Of a stretch of DNA of 64,000 nt, positions 25,386 to 33,436 are shown in pieces. The position numbers were made by a program, and so were the translations under genes. Source of the stretch: Manganitrophus sp963718695 (lineage in GTDB: Bacteria > Nitrospirota > Nitrospiria > SBBL01 > Manganitrophaceae). Numbering within the stretch: position 1 is the first letter of the stretch; the number at the start of each line of letters is the position of its first letter. Where the stretch lies: the NCBI GenBank assembly GCA_963718695.1, contig OY970371.1, forward strand, positions 1,240,001 through 1,304,000, in the 5' to 3' direction. The notes under the pieces are model-generated. The model made no database searches. It saw nothing but the letters and a program-made list of their open reading frames with translations, and was not told the origin of the DNA.

Positions 25386-25712
25386 TCAGATGTTGAGGTA
25401 CTTCGGAACCTTTGTTTCTAAGAGTTGAACAAGCTCCTTTTGCATGTAATCGTATTCATCTGGAATTCCCAGGACGATGATCCGTTTCATTTTGAGCGGC
25501 CCATTGAATTGCTTGCTGAGTTTTTTCTTGTGGGCCGGTTCCATGACAAAGATAGCGTCGGCCCATTCGATCATCTCCACCGAAACCCGAAGCTCCGCAT
25601 CGTGGTTGAGCCCGGCGGACATTGCCTCCACGTTCGGCCATTTTGAAAAGACCGCTTCGGCCGTCGGGCTCCGAAGACGATTCTGGCTGCAGATGAAAAG
25701 GAGTTTCTTCAT
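25386..25712 (-). CDS. Low-molecular-weight phosphatase-like protein
   Basis: 108 aa, shorter than usual LMW tyrosine phosphatases (about 150 aa). The N-terminal catalytic loop is intact, FICSQNRLRSPTAEAVF (C-x5-R-S). ADAIFVMEPAHKKKLSK carries the middle part, while the usual DPD-type acid motif is replaced by GIPDEYDYM, in which Asp may serve as general acid. Small versions of this kind occur widely as 'protein tyrosine phosphatase' hypothetical proteins. Substrate unknown; the accessory location gives no clue. Confidence 0.75.
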   Translation of the reverse strand: MKKLLFICSQNRLRSPTAEAVFSKWPNVEAMSAGLNHDAELRVSVEMIEWADAIFVMEPAHKKKLSKQFNGPLKMKRIIVLGIPDEYDYMQKELVQLLETKVPKYLNI

Positions 25713-25804
25713 TTCTGTTTTCTTGAATTAAGTATGGTGATCCGTGGTTGCTTAAAAAGAGAGTCAAGAAATAAGTATGATATGCCCGGGATTCTCATGG
25801 CGTG

Positions 25805-26956
25805 TTAAGTATTTGTCTGCCCTTGCCCGTCGGAGAGTAAACGGAGAAAAGCATCATCTTCGTTGTCCAAGACGGGAGCCGACGTCATAATGAATATAGA
25901 TTCTCTTGTGTTGCGTGGCGGTTGTACAGCCTTTGTGCTCTCTTTCCACGGTTCTCCAAAACTTTTCTCTGCGGCGAGGAAAAGATCCCGATTTTTAGTA
26001 TCCAACTTTATGTCTTCTAACGTTTCGTGGAGGTTGGCTCTAGTGTTACGCCACTCTTGATGTGCACGGTCGTATAGCTCATCTAGAGAGATAATTGGGG
26101 GGAAATAGCCGTTCGGTATCAATCGTTCGACGACCTCAGTCTCAGGCAGCGGAACATCGGTCGCGACTGACATACCTGTCCTTCCCAGACTAATAATATT
26201 CTTTACAATCGGCTGCATTGTTAATTTTCGGACGCCTCGAGCCATGAGTTCAGTGGCCCGTTGCACGCGATTCGGTATCCCGAGCTGGCTGGTATTCCGA
26301 GAGAGATCCCGGTATGTTTGGTCTTCGACGAAGGTTCGAAAGTGGTACATTTGGTCGTCATTGGCAGCTGGTTTAAGAGTCGCCGAAGAGACGGAAAGTG
26401 GGCGGTAAGTCGCAGTAACCCCCTGAAGTACAGCTAAACACGCACGTGCGTCTTTACCTCGTGTGTGCCGTCGCAGAAATTGGATTGCGCTTTTTAAGCG
26501 TATAAAATCCAAGCCAACCTGTAACTGAAGGTGTGTGCCCAAAATAAAGTCATAAAGTTCTTCGTGCAGAGCGACTACAGCTCTTACGATTGGAAACTGT
26601 GTTTCATCTCGACTTTGTTTAGCTATATGGGGGTGATGACTGCGTTCCTCTACAACCATTTCAAACTCTTCATACACGGGAGCAAGAATGTGGTTAACTA
26701 ATTTTCGAGATGCGCCATCCCTATCGACGATCCGTACTCGGTCCTGCAAAATAGGGGACAGTTCGGCTACTACCTGTGCAGCGAGAGAATTTTCTGGTAT
26801 GGCTATTTCTACTGCAGCATGGGCGACGAACTCCTCAATGAGAAAGGGAATAGAGGATCGGTCATAAATCCATAACGATATGTCTCTAGAAGTGAAATGG
26901 CGATAGAACCCTGGCTTGCTGATAAGCAGCTTGCTATATACATTTTTATCTTCCAT
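25805..26956 (-). CDS. Unrecognised 383-aa protein in the accessory region
   Basis: I do not recognise this protein. It is soluble with no signal peptide or membrane segment, largely alpha-helical by composition. Two segments hint at conserved cores: VVAELSPILQDRVRIVDRDGASRKLVNHILAP and HEELYDFILGTHLQLQVGLDFIRLKSAIQFLRRH. The base composition is clearly lower in GC than the metabolic operons, with rare-looking codons, so horizontal acquisition is likely. It lies between a phosphatase-like gene and cysteine synthase, alone on its strand segment. A defence or phage-related role cannot be excluded but has no direct support. Confidence 0.6.
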   Translation of the reverse strand: MEDKNVYSKLLISKPGFYRHFTSRDISLWIYDRSSIPFLIEEFVAHAAVEIAIPENSLAAQVVAELSPILQDRVRIVDRDGASRKLVNHILAPVYEEFEMVVEERSHHPHIAKQSRDETQFPIVRAVVALHEELYDFILGTHLQLQVGLDFIRLKSAIQFLRRHTRGKDARACLAVLQGVTATYRPLSVSSATLKPAANDDQMYHFRTFVEDQTYRDLSRNTSQLGIPNRVQRATELMARGVRKLTMQPIVKNIISLGRTGMSVATDVPLPETEVVERLIPNGYFPPIISLDELYDRAHQEWRNTRANLHETLEDIKLDTKNRDLFLAAEKSFGEPWKESTKAVQPPRNTRESIFIMTSAPVLDNEDDAFLRLLSDGQGQTNT

Positions 26957-27041
26957 GGATCTTATCCTAAGCAGATTTTTAATCTAGGGAGCTTCGGCTC
27001 TTATCTCACTTTCTTAAGACATACAACATACACATTTTCTC

Positions 27042-28055
27042 TCAAGGAGAGAGCGACTCAAGCCACTCCGGCACCGGCAACTTCTGCTCCCGGAGGAAAG
27101 CCGGATTGAAGAGTCTCCGTTGATACCGCAGGCCGCTGTCGGCCAGAATCGTCACGATGGTATGCCCGGGTCCCAGCTTGCGCGCCAGCCGAACCGCGCC
27201 AGCGATGTTGATCCCTGAAGAGCCCCCTACGCAGAGCCCTTCGTCCCGCAATAAATTAAAAATGTAGGGGAGAGCCTCGTCATCGGGAATTTGATACGCC
27301 TCGTCGATCGGCGCGCCGACCAAGTTTTCGGTGACGCGGCTCTGACCGACCCCCTCGGCAATCGAATCCCCCTCCGACTTCAACTCGCCATGTTTGTAAT
27401 AGTTGTAGAGCGCGGCCCCCATCGGATCGGAAAGGGCGATGACCACCTTCGGGTTCCGCGCCTTCAGCGCCATGCCGACCCCGGCCAAGGTTCCCCCGGT
27501 CCCGACGGCGCAGTTGAATCCGTCGATCTTTCCCCCGGTCTGCTCCCAAATCTCCGCGCCGGTCGTCGCAGCGTGGAAGTCGCGGTTGGCGACGTTGTCG
27601 AATTGCCTCGCCCAGAACGCGGCGCCGGGCGACGCTTCGTTCATCTCCTGTGTCAGCCGCTCGGCGATCCGGACGAAATGCCGCGGCGTCGAATAGGGGG
27701 CCTCGGGAACCAGCTTCAGCTCGGCGCCGAAGAGCCGCAGCGTCTCGAACTTCTCGGAGCTTTGCGTTTCGGGGATGACGATCAGGGTGCGATACCCCAG
27801 GACCCGCCCGATCATCGCCAATCCGATCCCGGTATTCCCCGCGGTCCCCTCGACGATCGTTCCCCCTTTTTTCAAAAGGCCCTGCTTTTCCGCGTGACGA
27901 ATAATACCGAGGGCGGTCCGGTCTTTGATCGACCCGCCGGGGTTGAGAAACTCCGCTTTCCCTAAGATGTTGCAGCTGGTCGCTTCGGACGGCCCCTTCA
28001 GCCGAAGGAGCGGGGTCCCGCCGATCAGGTCGAGTACATTCGAACGAATATCCAT
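27042..28055 (-). CDS. cysK: Cysteine synthase family protein (PLP-dependent)
   Basis: 337 aa. PLP-lysine motif EFLNPGGSIKDRTA, substrate loop EGTAGNTGIGLAMIG, phosphate-binding loop GTGGTLAGVG and GGSSGINIAGA are all present, as in O-acetylserine sulfhydrylase. The loop has EGTAGNTG in place of the more common EGTSGNTG, seen in a CysK subgroup, so the exact sulfur donor or acceptor could differ. There is no C-terminal CBS domain, which argues against cystathionine beta-synthase. It probably makes cysteine from O-acetylserine and sulfide. Confidence 0.82.
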   Translation of the reverse strand: MDIRSNVLDLIGGTPLLRLKGPSEATSCNILGKAEFLNPGGSIKDRTALGIIRHAEKQGLLKKGGTIVEGTAGNTGIGLAMIGRVLGYRTLIVIPETQSSEKFETLRLFGAELKLVPEAPYSTPRHFVRIAERLTQEMNEASPGAAFWARQFDNVANRDFHAATTGAEIWEQTGGKIDGFNCAVGTGGTLAGVGMALKARNPKVVIALSDPMGAALYNYYKHGELKSEGDSIAEGVGQSRVTENLVGAPIDEAYQIPDDEALPYIFNLLRDEGLCVGGSSGINIAGAVRLARKLGPGHTIVTILADSGLRYQRRLFNPAFLREQKLPVPEWLESLSP

Positions 28056-28744
28056 TCTTCTCCTTTGGGTAAAGCCTCAATTAGTAGAACATGTTCACGG
28101 AATCAAGATTGTTGTTGGAATGGGGCTTCGCCCCAAACCCCACCAATGTAGTAGGGCTCTTCGCCCCACACCCCACCGCGGGGGTTGCTTGCCCAACCCC
28201 CTTCGGCTTCCTAAGGGACACCGGGGTTTCACCCCTGGACCCCTTCCAAAACAACGGTCAGAACTCGCACCCCCACGGAAGGGCATCGTGGATGGTGCTT
28301 CAGACAGCTGACCTTGTAGGGTAGGTGAGACGATTTGATTGGTAGTGGGCCACTGCGTCCTCGCTCCACCCATCCCCCAGTGGGTCCCTTGCGCTGCGGG
28401 CGCAGAGGCCCACAGAACATAAATCAAATCAGAATCAAATAAAAAACAAAATAGCGAAGAGCCTGCGCGTCGTGGGCGTCCTGTGCCCCCTATACCCCTG
28501 CGTTTCTTCTGTCAGACGGTTTATCGACCGCTTCAGGTCAGCATGTTTGAAGCACAATCCACGGTGCTCTTCCGTGTGTGGTGCGAGTTCTGACCGTGGG
28601 GGGAGCAGGGGGGGCTTGCCCCTCCGCTGCCCTGGGAATCCGAAGGGGGGTGGGCACGCACCCCCCGCGGCGGGGGGGTGGGGCGAGCAGCTCCACGACT
28701 CTGGTTCTCGTTTGCCCCCTTACCTAATCTTTTCTATTTGAACT
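28056..28744. other. Repeat-rich non-coding region
   Basis: 689 nt without a credible gene. It is built from a long imperfect inverted repeat (listed separately), runs of G or C, and a central hairpin in which GTGGGCC (about 28345) can pair with GGCCCAC (about 28406). Open frames here are composition artefacts. Confidence 0.6.
28155..28690. repeat. Imperfect inverted repeat with arms of about 155 bp
   Basis: The left arm (28155-28312) and the reverse complement of the right arm (28536-28690) share, in order: TCGCCCCAC/CCGCGGGG, CCCCCTTCGG, ACGGTCAGAACTCGCACC, CACGGAAG(G/A)GCA, CGTGGAT and GGTGCTTCA, ending at GCTGACC. Smaller GC hairpins lie inside each arm. No transposase is nearby. It may be an intergenic repeat element or two facing copies of a structured RNA. 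Confidence 0.7.
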
Positions 28745-29482
28745 TCAATCAAAAACCTCTCCCCCAAAAATCTTCCTCTTCACCTTCCCCCGATCCAACG
28801 GATGATCATAACCGGGGAGAATGGTCCCGTCCGCCGAATACGGCCCGATCTGCGTCCAGGTTCCTTTTTGCGGAGCGGAAACATATTCCATCTCCAAGAT
28901 CGCCTTAGCACTTTTATACCCGTATTTAAATGGGATGATCAGGCGAAGCGGAAAACCATGTTCATCCGAGAGCGGCCGGCCGTTCATCGTATGAACGAGA
29001 AGCGAGCGCTCATGAAGCAGCTCTTCGCGCGAGAGATATTCAACGTAAGTATCCCCGCACCGAAAAAGAATACCGACCGCCTCCGGTTTGGGACGGACCC
29101 GCTTCTCCAACTCCGAAAGATGAAACCCGCCCCACTCCGCCTTGGCCGACCAACACTCGACACACTTTACCCGCGACACCTGAGCGCGTCCCGGAATGGT
29201 GTTCACCTCCGAGAGGGTCAACTTCTGAGGCGCCTCGCAGAGCCCGCCGATCTTCAGGCGCCACTGATCCGCCTTGATCCGTCTGAACGATTTATAGTAC
29301 TGGATGTAGAACGTTTCGTATTCCCCGTCGCGTGTTTTTCCGACAAACTCCGAGTTCGTCCAAAAACTGAAACCGGCCTCGGCTCGGCGCCACGGATTCA
29401 CCAGGGAGAGGACGAACCCGGCCGTCCCGAGGATCGTTTTTTTCAAAAAGTCCCTGCGGCCGAACGGATTTATTTCACGCAT
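28745..29482 (-). CDS. Tat-exported molybdopterin-dependent oxidoreductase (YedY/MsrP-like)
   Basis: 245 aa. The N-terminus has a twin-arginine signal, GRRDFLKKTILG, then a hydrophobic core. The SUOX-type core includes VKCVECWSAKAEWGG, in which Cys107 is the predicted Mo ligand, GGLCEAPQKLTLSEV, EELLHERSLLVHTMNGRPL and HGFPLRLIIPFKYGYKSAKAI. MsrP-type enzymes reduce methionine sulfoxide in periplasmic proteins, with electrons from the haem membrane protein MsrQ; no MsrQ gene is visible. The start overlaps the upstream SUMF1 gene by 13 nt, so the two are co-translated. Confidence 0.82.
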   Translation of the reverse strand: MREINPFGRRDFLKKTILGTAGFVLSLVNPWRRAEAGFSFWTNSEFVGKTRDGEYETFYIQYYKSFRRIKADQWRLKIGGLCEAPQKLTLSEVNTIPGRAQVSRVKCVECWSAKAEWGGFHLSELEKRVRPKPEAVGILFRCGDTYVEYLSREELLHERSLLVHTMNGRPLSDEHGFPLRLIIPFKYGYKSAKAILEMEYVSAPQKGTWTQIGPYSADGTILPGYDHPLDRGKVKRKIFGGEVFD

Positions 29483-30120
29483 CGGAATCCTAAGAAGATA
29501 AACCGCTGATCGGGTTCCACCCAGATCCGATCGAACGTTGTACTATACTCATAATCGAGGTGAAGATTCCAGACCCCGCCGCGGGCGATCTTCTTTCCCC
29601 CTTCGTCTCCGAGGGTCCACTCCCAAACGGAAGAGGCCATCTCCAACGCGCCGTAAGGGGAGAGGTCCTTTTTGTTAAACCCGGCATTTCTTTTGACCAT
29701 TCCGGAGGTGGAAGAATGGGCCGCCGTTCGAAGCGCTTTGTTCCCCCACGGATAGATTCTCCCGTCGGTGCCGCGGGCCGCCTTTTCCCATTCTTCTTCA
29801 GTGGGAAGGCGCTTGTCGAGCCGCTCGCAATACGACTTCGCTTCTTCCCAGGTCACAAGACTGACGGGGTGGTTATCGGCGCCGGGAGGAAAGGCATGCG
29901 AAGGGAACGCTTTATGAAACGCTTTATTTGCGACTTCGACCCGATCAATAAAAAAAAGGGCGAGGGTCACCTCTTTCGGGGAAGCCGGTTTCGTATCGTT
30001 TTTCTCTCCCATTAGAAAAGGCCCCTCCGGAATCTGAACCATCTCTTCCGCATGCAGACCGTGAGTAAGAAAGAGCAAACCGAATAAAACGAAGATTTGG
30101 GCGAGGGAATATTTTTTCAT
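29470..30120 (-). CDS. Exported SUMF1/FGE-fold protein, first of four
   Basis: 216 aa. A signal peptide (MKKYSLAQIFVLFGLLF...HA) is followed by the SUMF1 fold: VQIPEGPFLMGEKND, FFIDRVEVANKAF, HPVSLVTWEEAKSYCERLDKRLPTEEEWEKAARGTDGRIYPWG, LEMASSVWEW and FLGFRCVK. The catalytic-cysteine region of true formylglycine-generating enzymes (GGSxxC...C) is ARGGVWNLHLDYEY here, with no cysteine, so it is not a canonical sulfatase activator. It is coupled to the downstream Tat molybdoenzyme. Confidence 0.8.
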   Translation of the reverse strand: MKKYSLAQIFVLFGLLFLTHGLHAEEMVQIPEGPFLMGEKNDTKPASPKEVTLALFFIDRVEVANKAFHKAFPSHAFPPGADNHPVSLVTWEEAKSYCERLDKRLPTEEEWEKAARGTDGRIYPWGNKALRTAAHSSTSGMVKRNAGFNKKDLSPYGALEMASSVWEWTLGDEGGKKIARGGVWNLHLDYEYSTTFDRIWVEPDQRFIFLGFRCVK

Positions 30121-30179
30121 ATACGATGAGTGTTAGGGACCTTCCGCCCGTCTCAAATCGACCGAAACCGATTCCCGTC

Positions 30180-31217
30180 TTAACCGCGCTTGGAGGGTTT
30201 TAGTCTGACGATCTCTTCCGGCTTGAAGACCCCCTTGTCGGTGATGATGGCGGTGATGTATTTGGCGGGGGTGACGTTGAAGGCGGGATTGGCGGTGGTG
30301 GCGCCGGTGGCCCAGATCTGGTTTCCGGCGATGTGGGTCAGCTCGGCCTGATTTCGCTCTTCGATCGGGATTTCATCTCCGGAGGCGATGCTGAAATCGA
30401 TGGTTGAGTAAGGGGCGGCGACGTAGAAGGGGATGCCGTGCTCTTTGGCGAGAACGGCGACGCTGTAGGTGCCGATCTTGTTGGCGGTGTCTCCGTTGGA
30501 GGCGATCCGATCGGCGCCGACGACGCAGCGCTGGATTTTTCCCCGCCGCATGAAAAAGCCGGCCATGTTGTCGGTGATGACGGTGACGGGGATGCTGTCT
30601 TGCACCAGCTCCCAGGCGGTCAGCCGCGCCCCTTGAAAGACCGGCCGGGTTTCGTCGGCGTAGACGGCGATCTTCTTGTTCGCCTCCCAGGCGCTGCGGA
30701 TGACGCCGAGCGCCGTGCCGTATCCGCCCGTGGCGAGGGCCCCCGCGTTGCAATGGGTCAGGACGCCGTCGCCCGCCTCGATCAACGCCGCGCCGAATTT
30801 CCCGATGGCGCGGTTCATCTCGATATCTTCTTTCAGGATGGCGTGCGCCTCTTCCAGCAGGATTTTTTTAAGGGCGTCGGGCGATTCCCTTCGATGGGCT
30901 TGCGCCGTTTCTTTCATCCGCTGAATCGCCCAGAAGAGATTGACCGCGGTCGGCCGGGTGGCGGCGAGCAGATCGCAGCTCGGAAGAAGCTGTTTGTAGA
31001 AATCATCGAAAGATTGGGAGGAGATCTTCTGCGCCGCGAGTGCGATCCCATAAGCGGCGGTGATCCCGATGGCCGGCGCCCCGCGGACCCAGAGCTCCTT
31101 GATCCCGCGCGCCACGGTTTCGACATCCTCGCAGTCGACGAAGATCACCTCGGTCGGCAGCTTCGTCTGATCGAGCAGGCGGACCGCCCCTTTTTTCCAT
31201 TCAACCGCGTTCACCAT
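30180..31217 (-). CDS. mtnA: Methylthioribose-1-phosphate isomerase
   Basis: 345 aa, the normal MtnA size. Signature elements are IKELWVRGAPAIGITAAYGIALAA, HCNAGALATGGYGTALGVIRSAWE (active-site Cys), VYADETRPVFQGARLTAWEL, VVGADRIASNGDTANKIGTYSVAVLAK (Asp) and FYVAAPYSTID. It converts 5-methylthioribose-1-phosphate to methylthioribulose-1-phosphate in methionine salvage. It stands between the SUMF1 and OmpA-like genes with no other salvage gene nearby. Confidence 0.93.
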   Translation of the reverse strand: MVNAVEWKKGAVRLLDQTKLPTEVIFVDCEDVETVARGIKELWVRGAPAIGITAAYGIALAAQKISSQSFDDFYKQLLPSCDLLAATRPTAVNLFWAIQRMKETAQAHRRESPDALKKILLEEAHAILKEDIEMNRAIGKFGAALIEAGDGVLTHCNAGALATGGYGTALGVIRSAWEANKKIAVYADETRPVFQGARLTAWELVQDSIPVTVITDNMAGFFMRRGKIQRCVVGADRIASNGDTANKIGTYSVAVLAKEHGIPFYVAAPYSTIDFSIASGDEIPIEERNQAELTHIAGNQIWATGATTANPAFNVTPAKYITAIITDKGVFKPEEIVRLKPSKRG

Positions 31218-31286
31218 GAGGGGGATTTTAGGGGAAGAGGGTGGGAATTGTCAATTGGTTTGATCGTGCGATTAGACGAAAGCGGA

Positions 31287-31327
31287 GAGGCCGGGTCCGG
31301 CCGGTATAAACCGGCGGACCCGGCCTC
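31287..31327 (-). terminator. GC-rich hairpin between the OmpA-like gene and mtnA
   Basis: GAGGCCGGGTCC (31287-31298) is perfectly repeated in inverse as GGACCCGGCCTC (31316-31327), with a nested GCCGGT/ACCGGC stem. It begins 10 nt after the OmpA-like stop on the minus strand. No T-run follows, so it may end transcription only weakly. Confidence 0.55.
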
Positions 31328-31337
31328 AATTTTCTGC

Positions 31338-32252
31338 TTAGCGGGTATTTCTCGTTTGGGGCGAATCGACCGAGGAGACGATCTCCTGGATGTCTTTCGG
31401 ATAGAGGACAATCTCGATTCTTCGATTCCGCTGTTTTCCCTCGGGGGTGTCGTTCGGGGCGACCGGCCGATATTCCGCCAGCCCGACGGCCGACAAGTTG
31501 TCCGGAGAGATGCCGAGCTCGGAGAGATATCGGACCACCTGGGTCGCGCGCGAGGCGGAGAGCTCCCAATTGCTTGGGAATTTTCCCGCGAGCTTGGGTC
31601 CGATCGGCACGTTGTCGGTGTGTCCCTCGATCCGGATGCTGTTCTCCTTCACGTTCTTCAGGATGTCGCTGACCTTCTTGAGGACCCCTTTTCCTTCGGA
31701 GGTCACCTGGTCGCTCCCGGAGGCGAAGAGAATTTTATCGACGATCTCCACCGAGAGCCTGTCTTTCAGCTGCGTGATTTTAACGCTTCCATCGGTGATC
31801 TCCTTCTGAAGCTCCCCGATGAGCTGTTGATGGGTCTTCTCCGATTCCCGGAGCTCTCTCTCGCGCCGGGCGGCCTCCTCTTCGGTGACCTTCAATGCCT
31901 CCTCCAGCCGGTTGATCATCGCCTGCCGGGACTGATCGGTCTCTTCAAAGGTTCCCTTCATCTGAAGCATCTGGTCCCTTAATTCCTGCTCCGTCTTGTT
32001 TCCCGTCTCCCTTGCAAGAGAGAGCTGCTGCTCAAGCAGAGCGAGATCCTTTTCCCGCTTCGATGCGGCCGCTCTGGCCTCTTCGAGCGATTTCTCCAGC
32101 GCAGCGCGTTTCTGTTGCGCTTCCTGAAGCTGTGCGGCGGAAGACTCCCGTTCAGCGACCTCCGCCAGGTAGCGGCTTTTGGTGACGCAGCCCCCGGTCC
32201 AGAAGAAGAAAAACAAAAGAATGATCCCGCTCAAACGATGTTTCGACTTCAT
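31338..32252 (-). CDS. OmpA/MotB-family peptidoglycan-binding lipoprotein with coiled coil
   Basis: 304 aa. A lipoprotein signal ends in FFFWTGGC. Residues about 27-165 are an Ala/Glu/Gln/Lys-rich coiled coil (LQEAQQKRAALEKSLEEA...). The C-terminal OmpA domain has LFASGSDQVTSEGKGVL, IRIEGHTDNVPIG, NWELSASRATQVVRYL and QRNRRIEIVLYP, the peptidoglycan-binding signature, in the MotB/YiaD style. It probably spans from the membrane to the peptidoglycan layer as an envelope spacer or scaffold. Confidence 0.85.
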   Translation of the reverse strand: MKSKHRLSGIILLFFFFWTGGCVTKSRYLAEVAERESSAAQLQEAQQKRAALEKSLEEARAAASKREKDLALLEQQLSLARETGNKTEQELRDQMLQMKGTFEETDQSRQAMINRLEEALKVTEEEAARRERELRESEKTHQQLIGELQKEITDGSVKITQLKDRLSVEIVDKILFASGSDQVTSEGKGVLKKVSDILKNVKENSIRIEGHTDNVPIGPKLAGKFPSNWELSASRATQVVRYLSELGISPDNLSAVGLAEYRPVAPNDTPEGKQRNRRIEIVLYPKDIQEIVSSVDSPQTRNTR

Positions 32253-32449
32253 AGCGCTTTCTCCATACAGAGAGGTGAGTAAAAAAGGTCAATCGGGATA
32301 ACAAGGAGATCATCATGATCTTCGCAGATCCTCCTCAGATCCGAGAGGAGGCGTGGTTCGGAAGGAGCGTAGTCCGATCGAAAGAAAAGTTCAAGCCGAT
32401 CTAAACATCTTACGCAATTTCGTGAAAAGCTACAAATCCGCCGGATGGA

Positions 32450-33220
32450 TTAGAGTGATTTGGCGCACCGAAAGCCGATGAGCGGGTCTTGTTTTTCCGG
32501 ATCGGCGTAGAAGCGGGTCGTCGTTCGGGTAAGGAGACGAAGCGCGCCCGGCTGGTCCCCTCCGATCCCGCCCCGGATGGCGCGGAAGTTTTTCCAGAAG
32601 GTGTCGGCGCGATAGGGGTTGTTGGGGTAGGGACGATAGCGGTCGGCGGTCCACTCCCATCCGAACCCGACCATCGATTCCGCACCATAGGGGGAGAAAA
32701 TCGGCTTGGCGGGGAGGGAGGTATGGACTGCTTTTTCGATCTCCGGATCGAATTGATTCCCCCAGGGGTAGACTCTTCCGTCGGTCCCGCGGGCGGCCTT
32801 TTCCCATTCCTCTTCGGTCGGAAGGCGCTTGCCGACGGAGGTGCAGTAATCGGCGGCGTCCTGCCAGGTGATCCAGGTGACCGGTTGGTCCGGATCGGCT
32901 TCTTGCAGGCCGAAGGGGATTGGCCGATGGCTCGCCTCTGCAAACGTTTGATAGTCGCGGTTGAGGACCTTGGTCCGGTCGATGGCAAACGTATCGAGGT
33001 AGACGCTGTGGGCGGGGCGCTCGTCCGTGATCAGCGGTTTCTTCGGGAAGACGGAGACCGGATCGACCGAATAGCCCGCTTCATTTGTTCCCATGATGAA
33101 TTCGCCGGCGGGGATCAGGACCATGCCGGCAGGCGCGGGGTTATTGGTTCTGTTCCAGAGGAAGAATCCGGCGATGAGGATCATCGAGAGAATCATCACG
33201 GATGCGATTTTCGACTTCAA
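32450..33220 (-). CDS. Membrane-anchored SUMF1/FGE-fold protein, second of four
   Basis: 256 aa from a TTG at 33220, chosen because AAGGAGG lies 6 nt upstream; the longer frame to 33421 has no ribosome site and an atypical composition. Residues about 4-24 form a membrane anchor (IASVMILSMILIAGFFLW). The SUMF1 domain has MVLIPAGEFIMGTNEAG, FAIDRTKVLNRDY, TWITWQDAADYCTSVGKRLPTEEEWEKAARGTDGRVYPWG and DPLIGFRCAKSL. The FGE cysteine pair is absent (IRGGIGGDQPGAL). It follows the haem c-SUMF1 gene on the same strand; a 216-nt spacer separates them. Confidence 0.8.
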   Translation of the reverse strand: MKSKIASVMILSMILIAGFFLWNRTNNPAPAGMVLIPAGEFIMGTNEAGYSVDPVSVFPKKPLITDERPAHSVYLDTFAIDRTKVLNRDYQTFAEASHRPIPFGLQEADPDQPVTWITWQDAADYCTSVGKRLPTEEEWEKAARGTDGRVYPWGNQFDPEIEKAVHTSLPAKPIFSPYGAESMVGFGWEWTADRYRPYPNNPYRADTFWKNFRAIRGGIGGDQPGALRLLTRTTTRFYADPEKQDPLIGFRCAKSL

Positions 33221-33436
33221 ACCAAACCTCCTTGGTGAAAGGCCAAAAAAATAAGCTGTGGGGTTCCGCCTCATACCCCGCCGTCCGACAAAAGCAGACG
33301 CGGGAATAGCGAGGCCGCAGGCATCACACGGGCCGGCTCTTTGCGACTCATTTACAAACGGCGGAACAGAGTGACTCGTCCGGTAAACATCGGTTGAAAC
33401 AGGAGGTGAACGCGAGAACAAACCTAAAGCGGTGGA

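Noticed and set aside
32450..33421. Longer 323-aa version of the second SUMF1 protein starting at 33421.
   Set aside because: The added part has no ribosome site and unlike composition; the TTG at 33220 has AAGGAGG at ideal distance and a membrane anchor directly after it.
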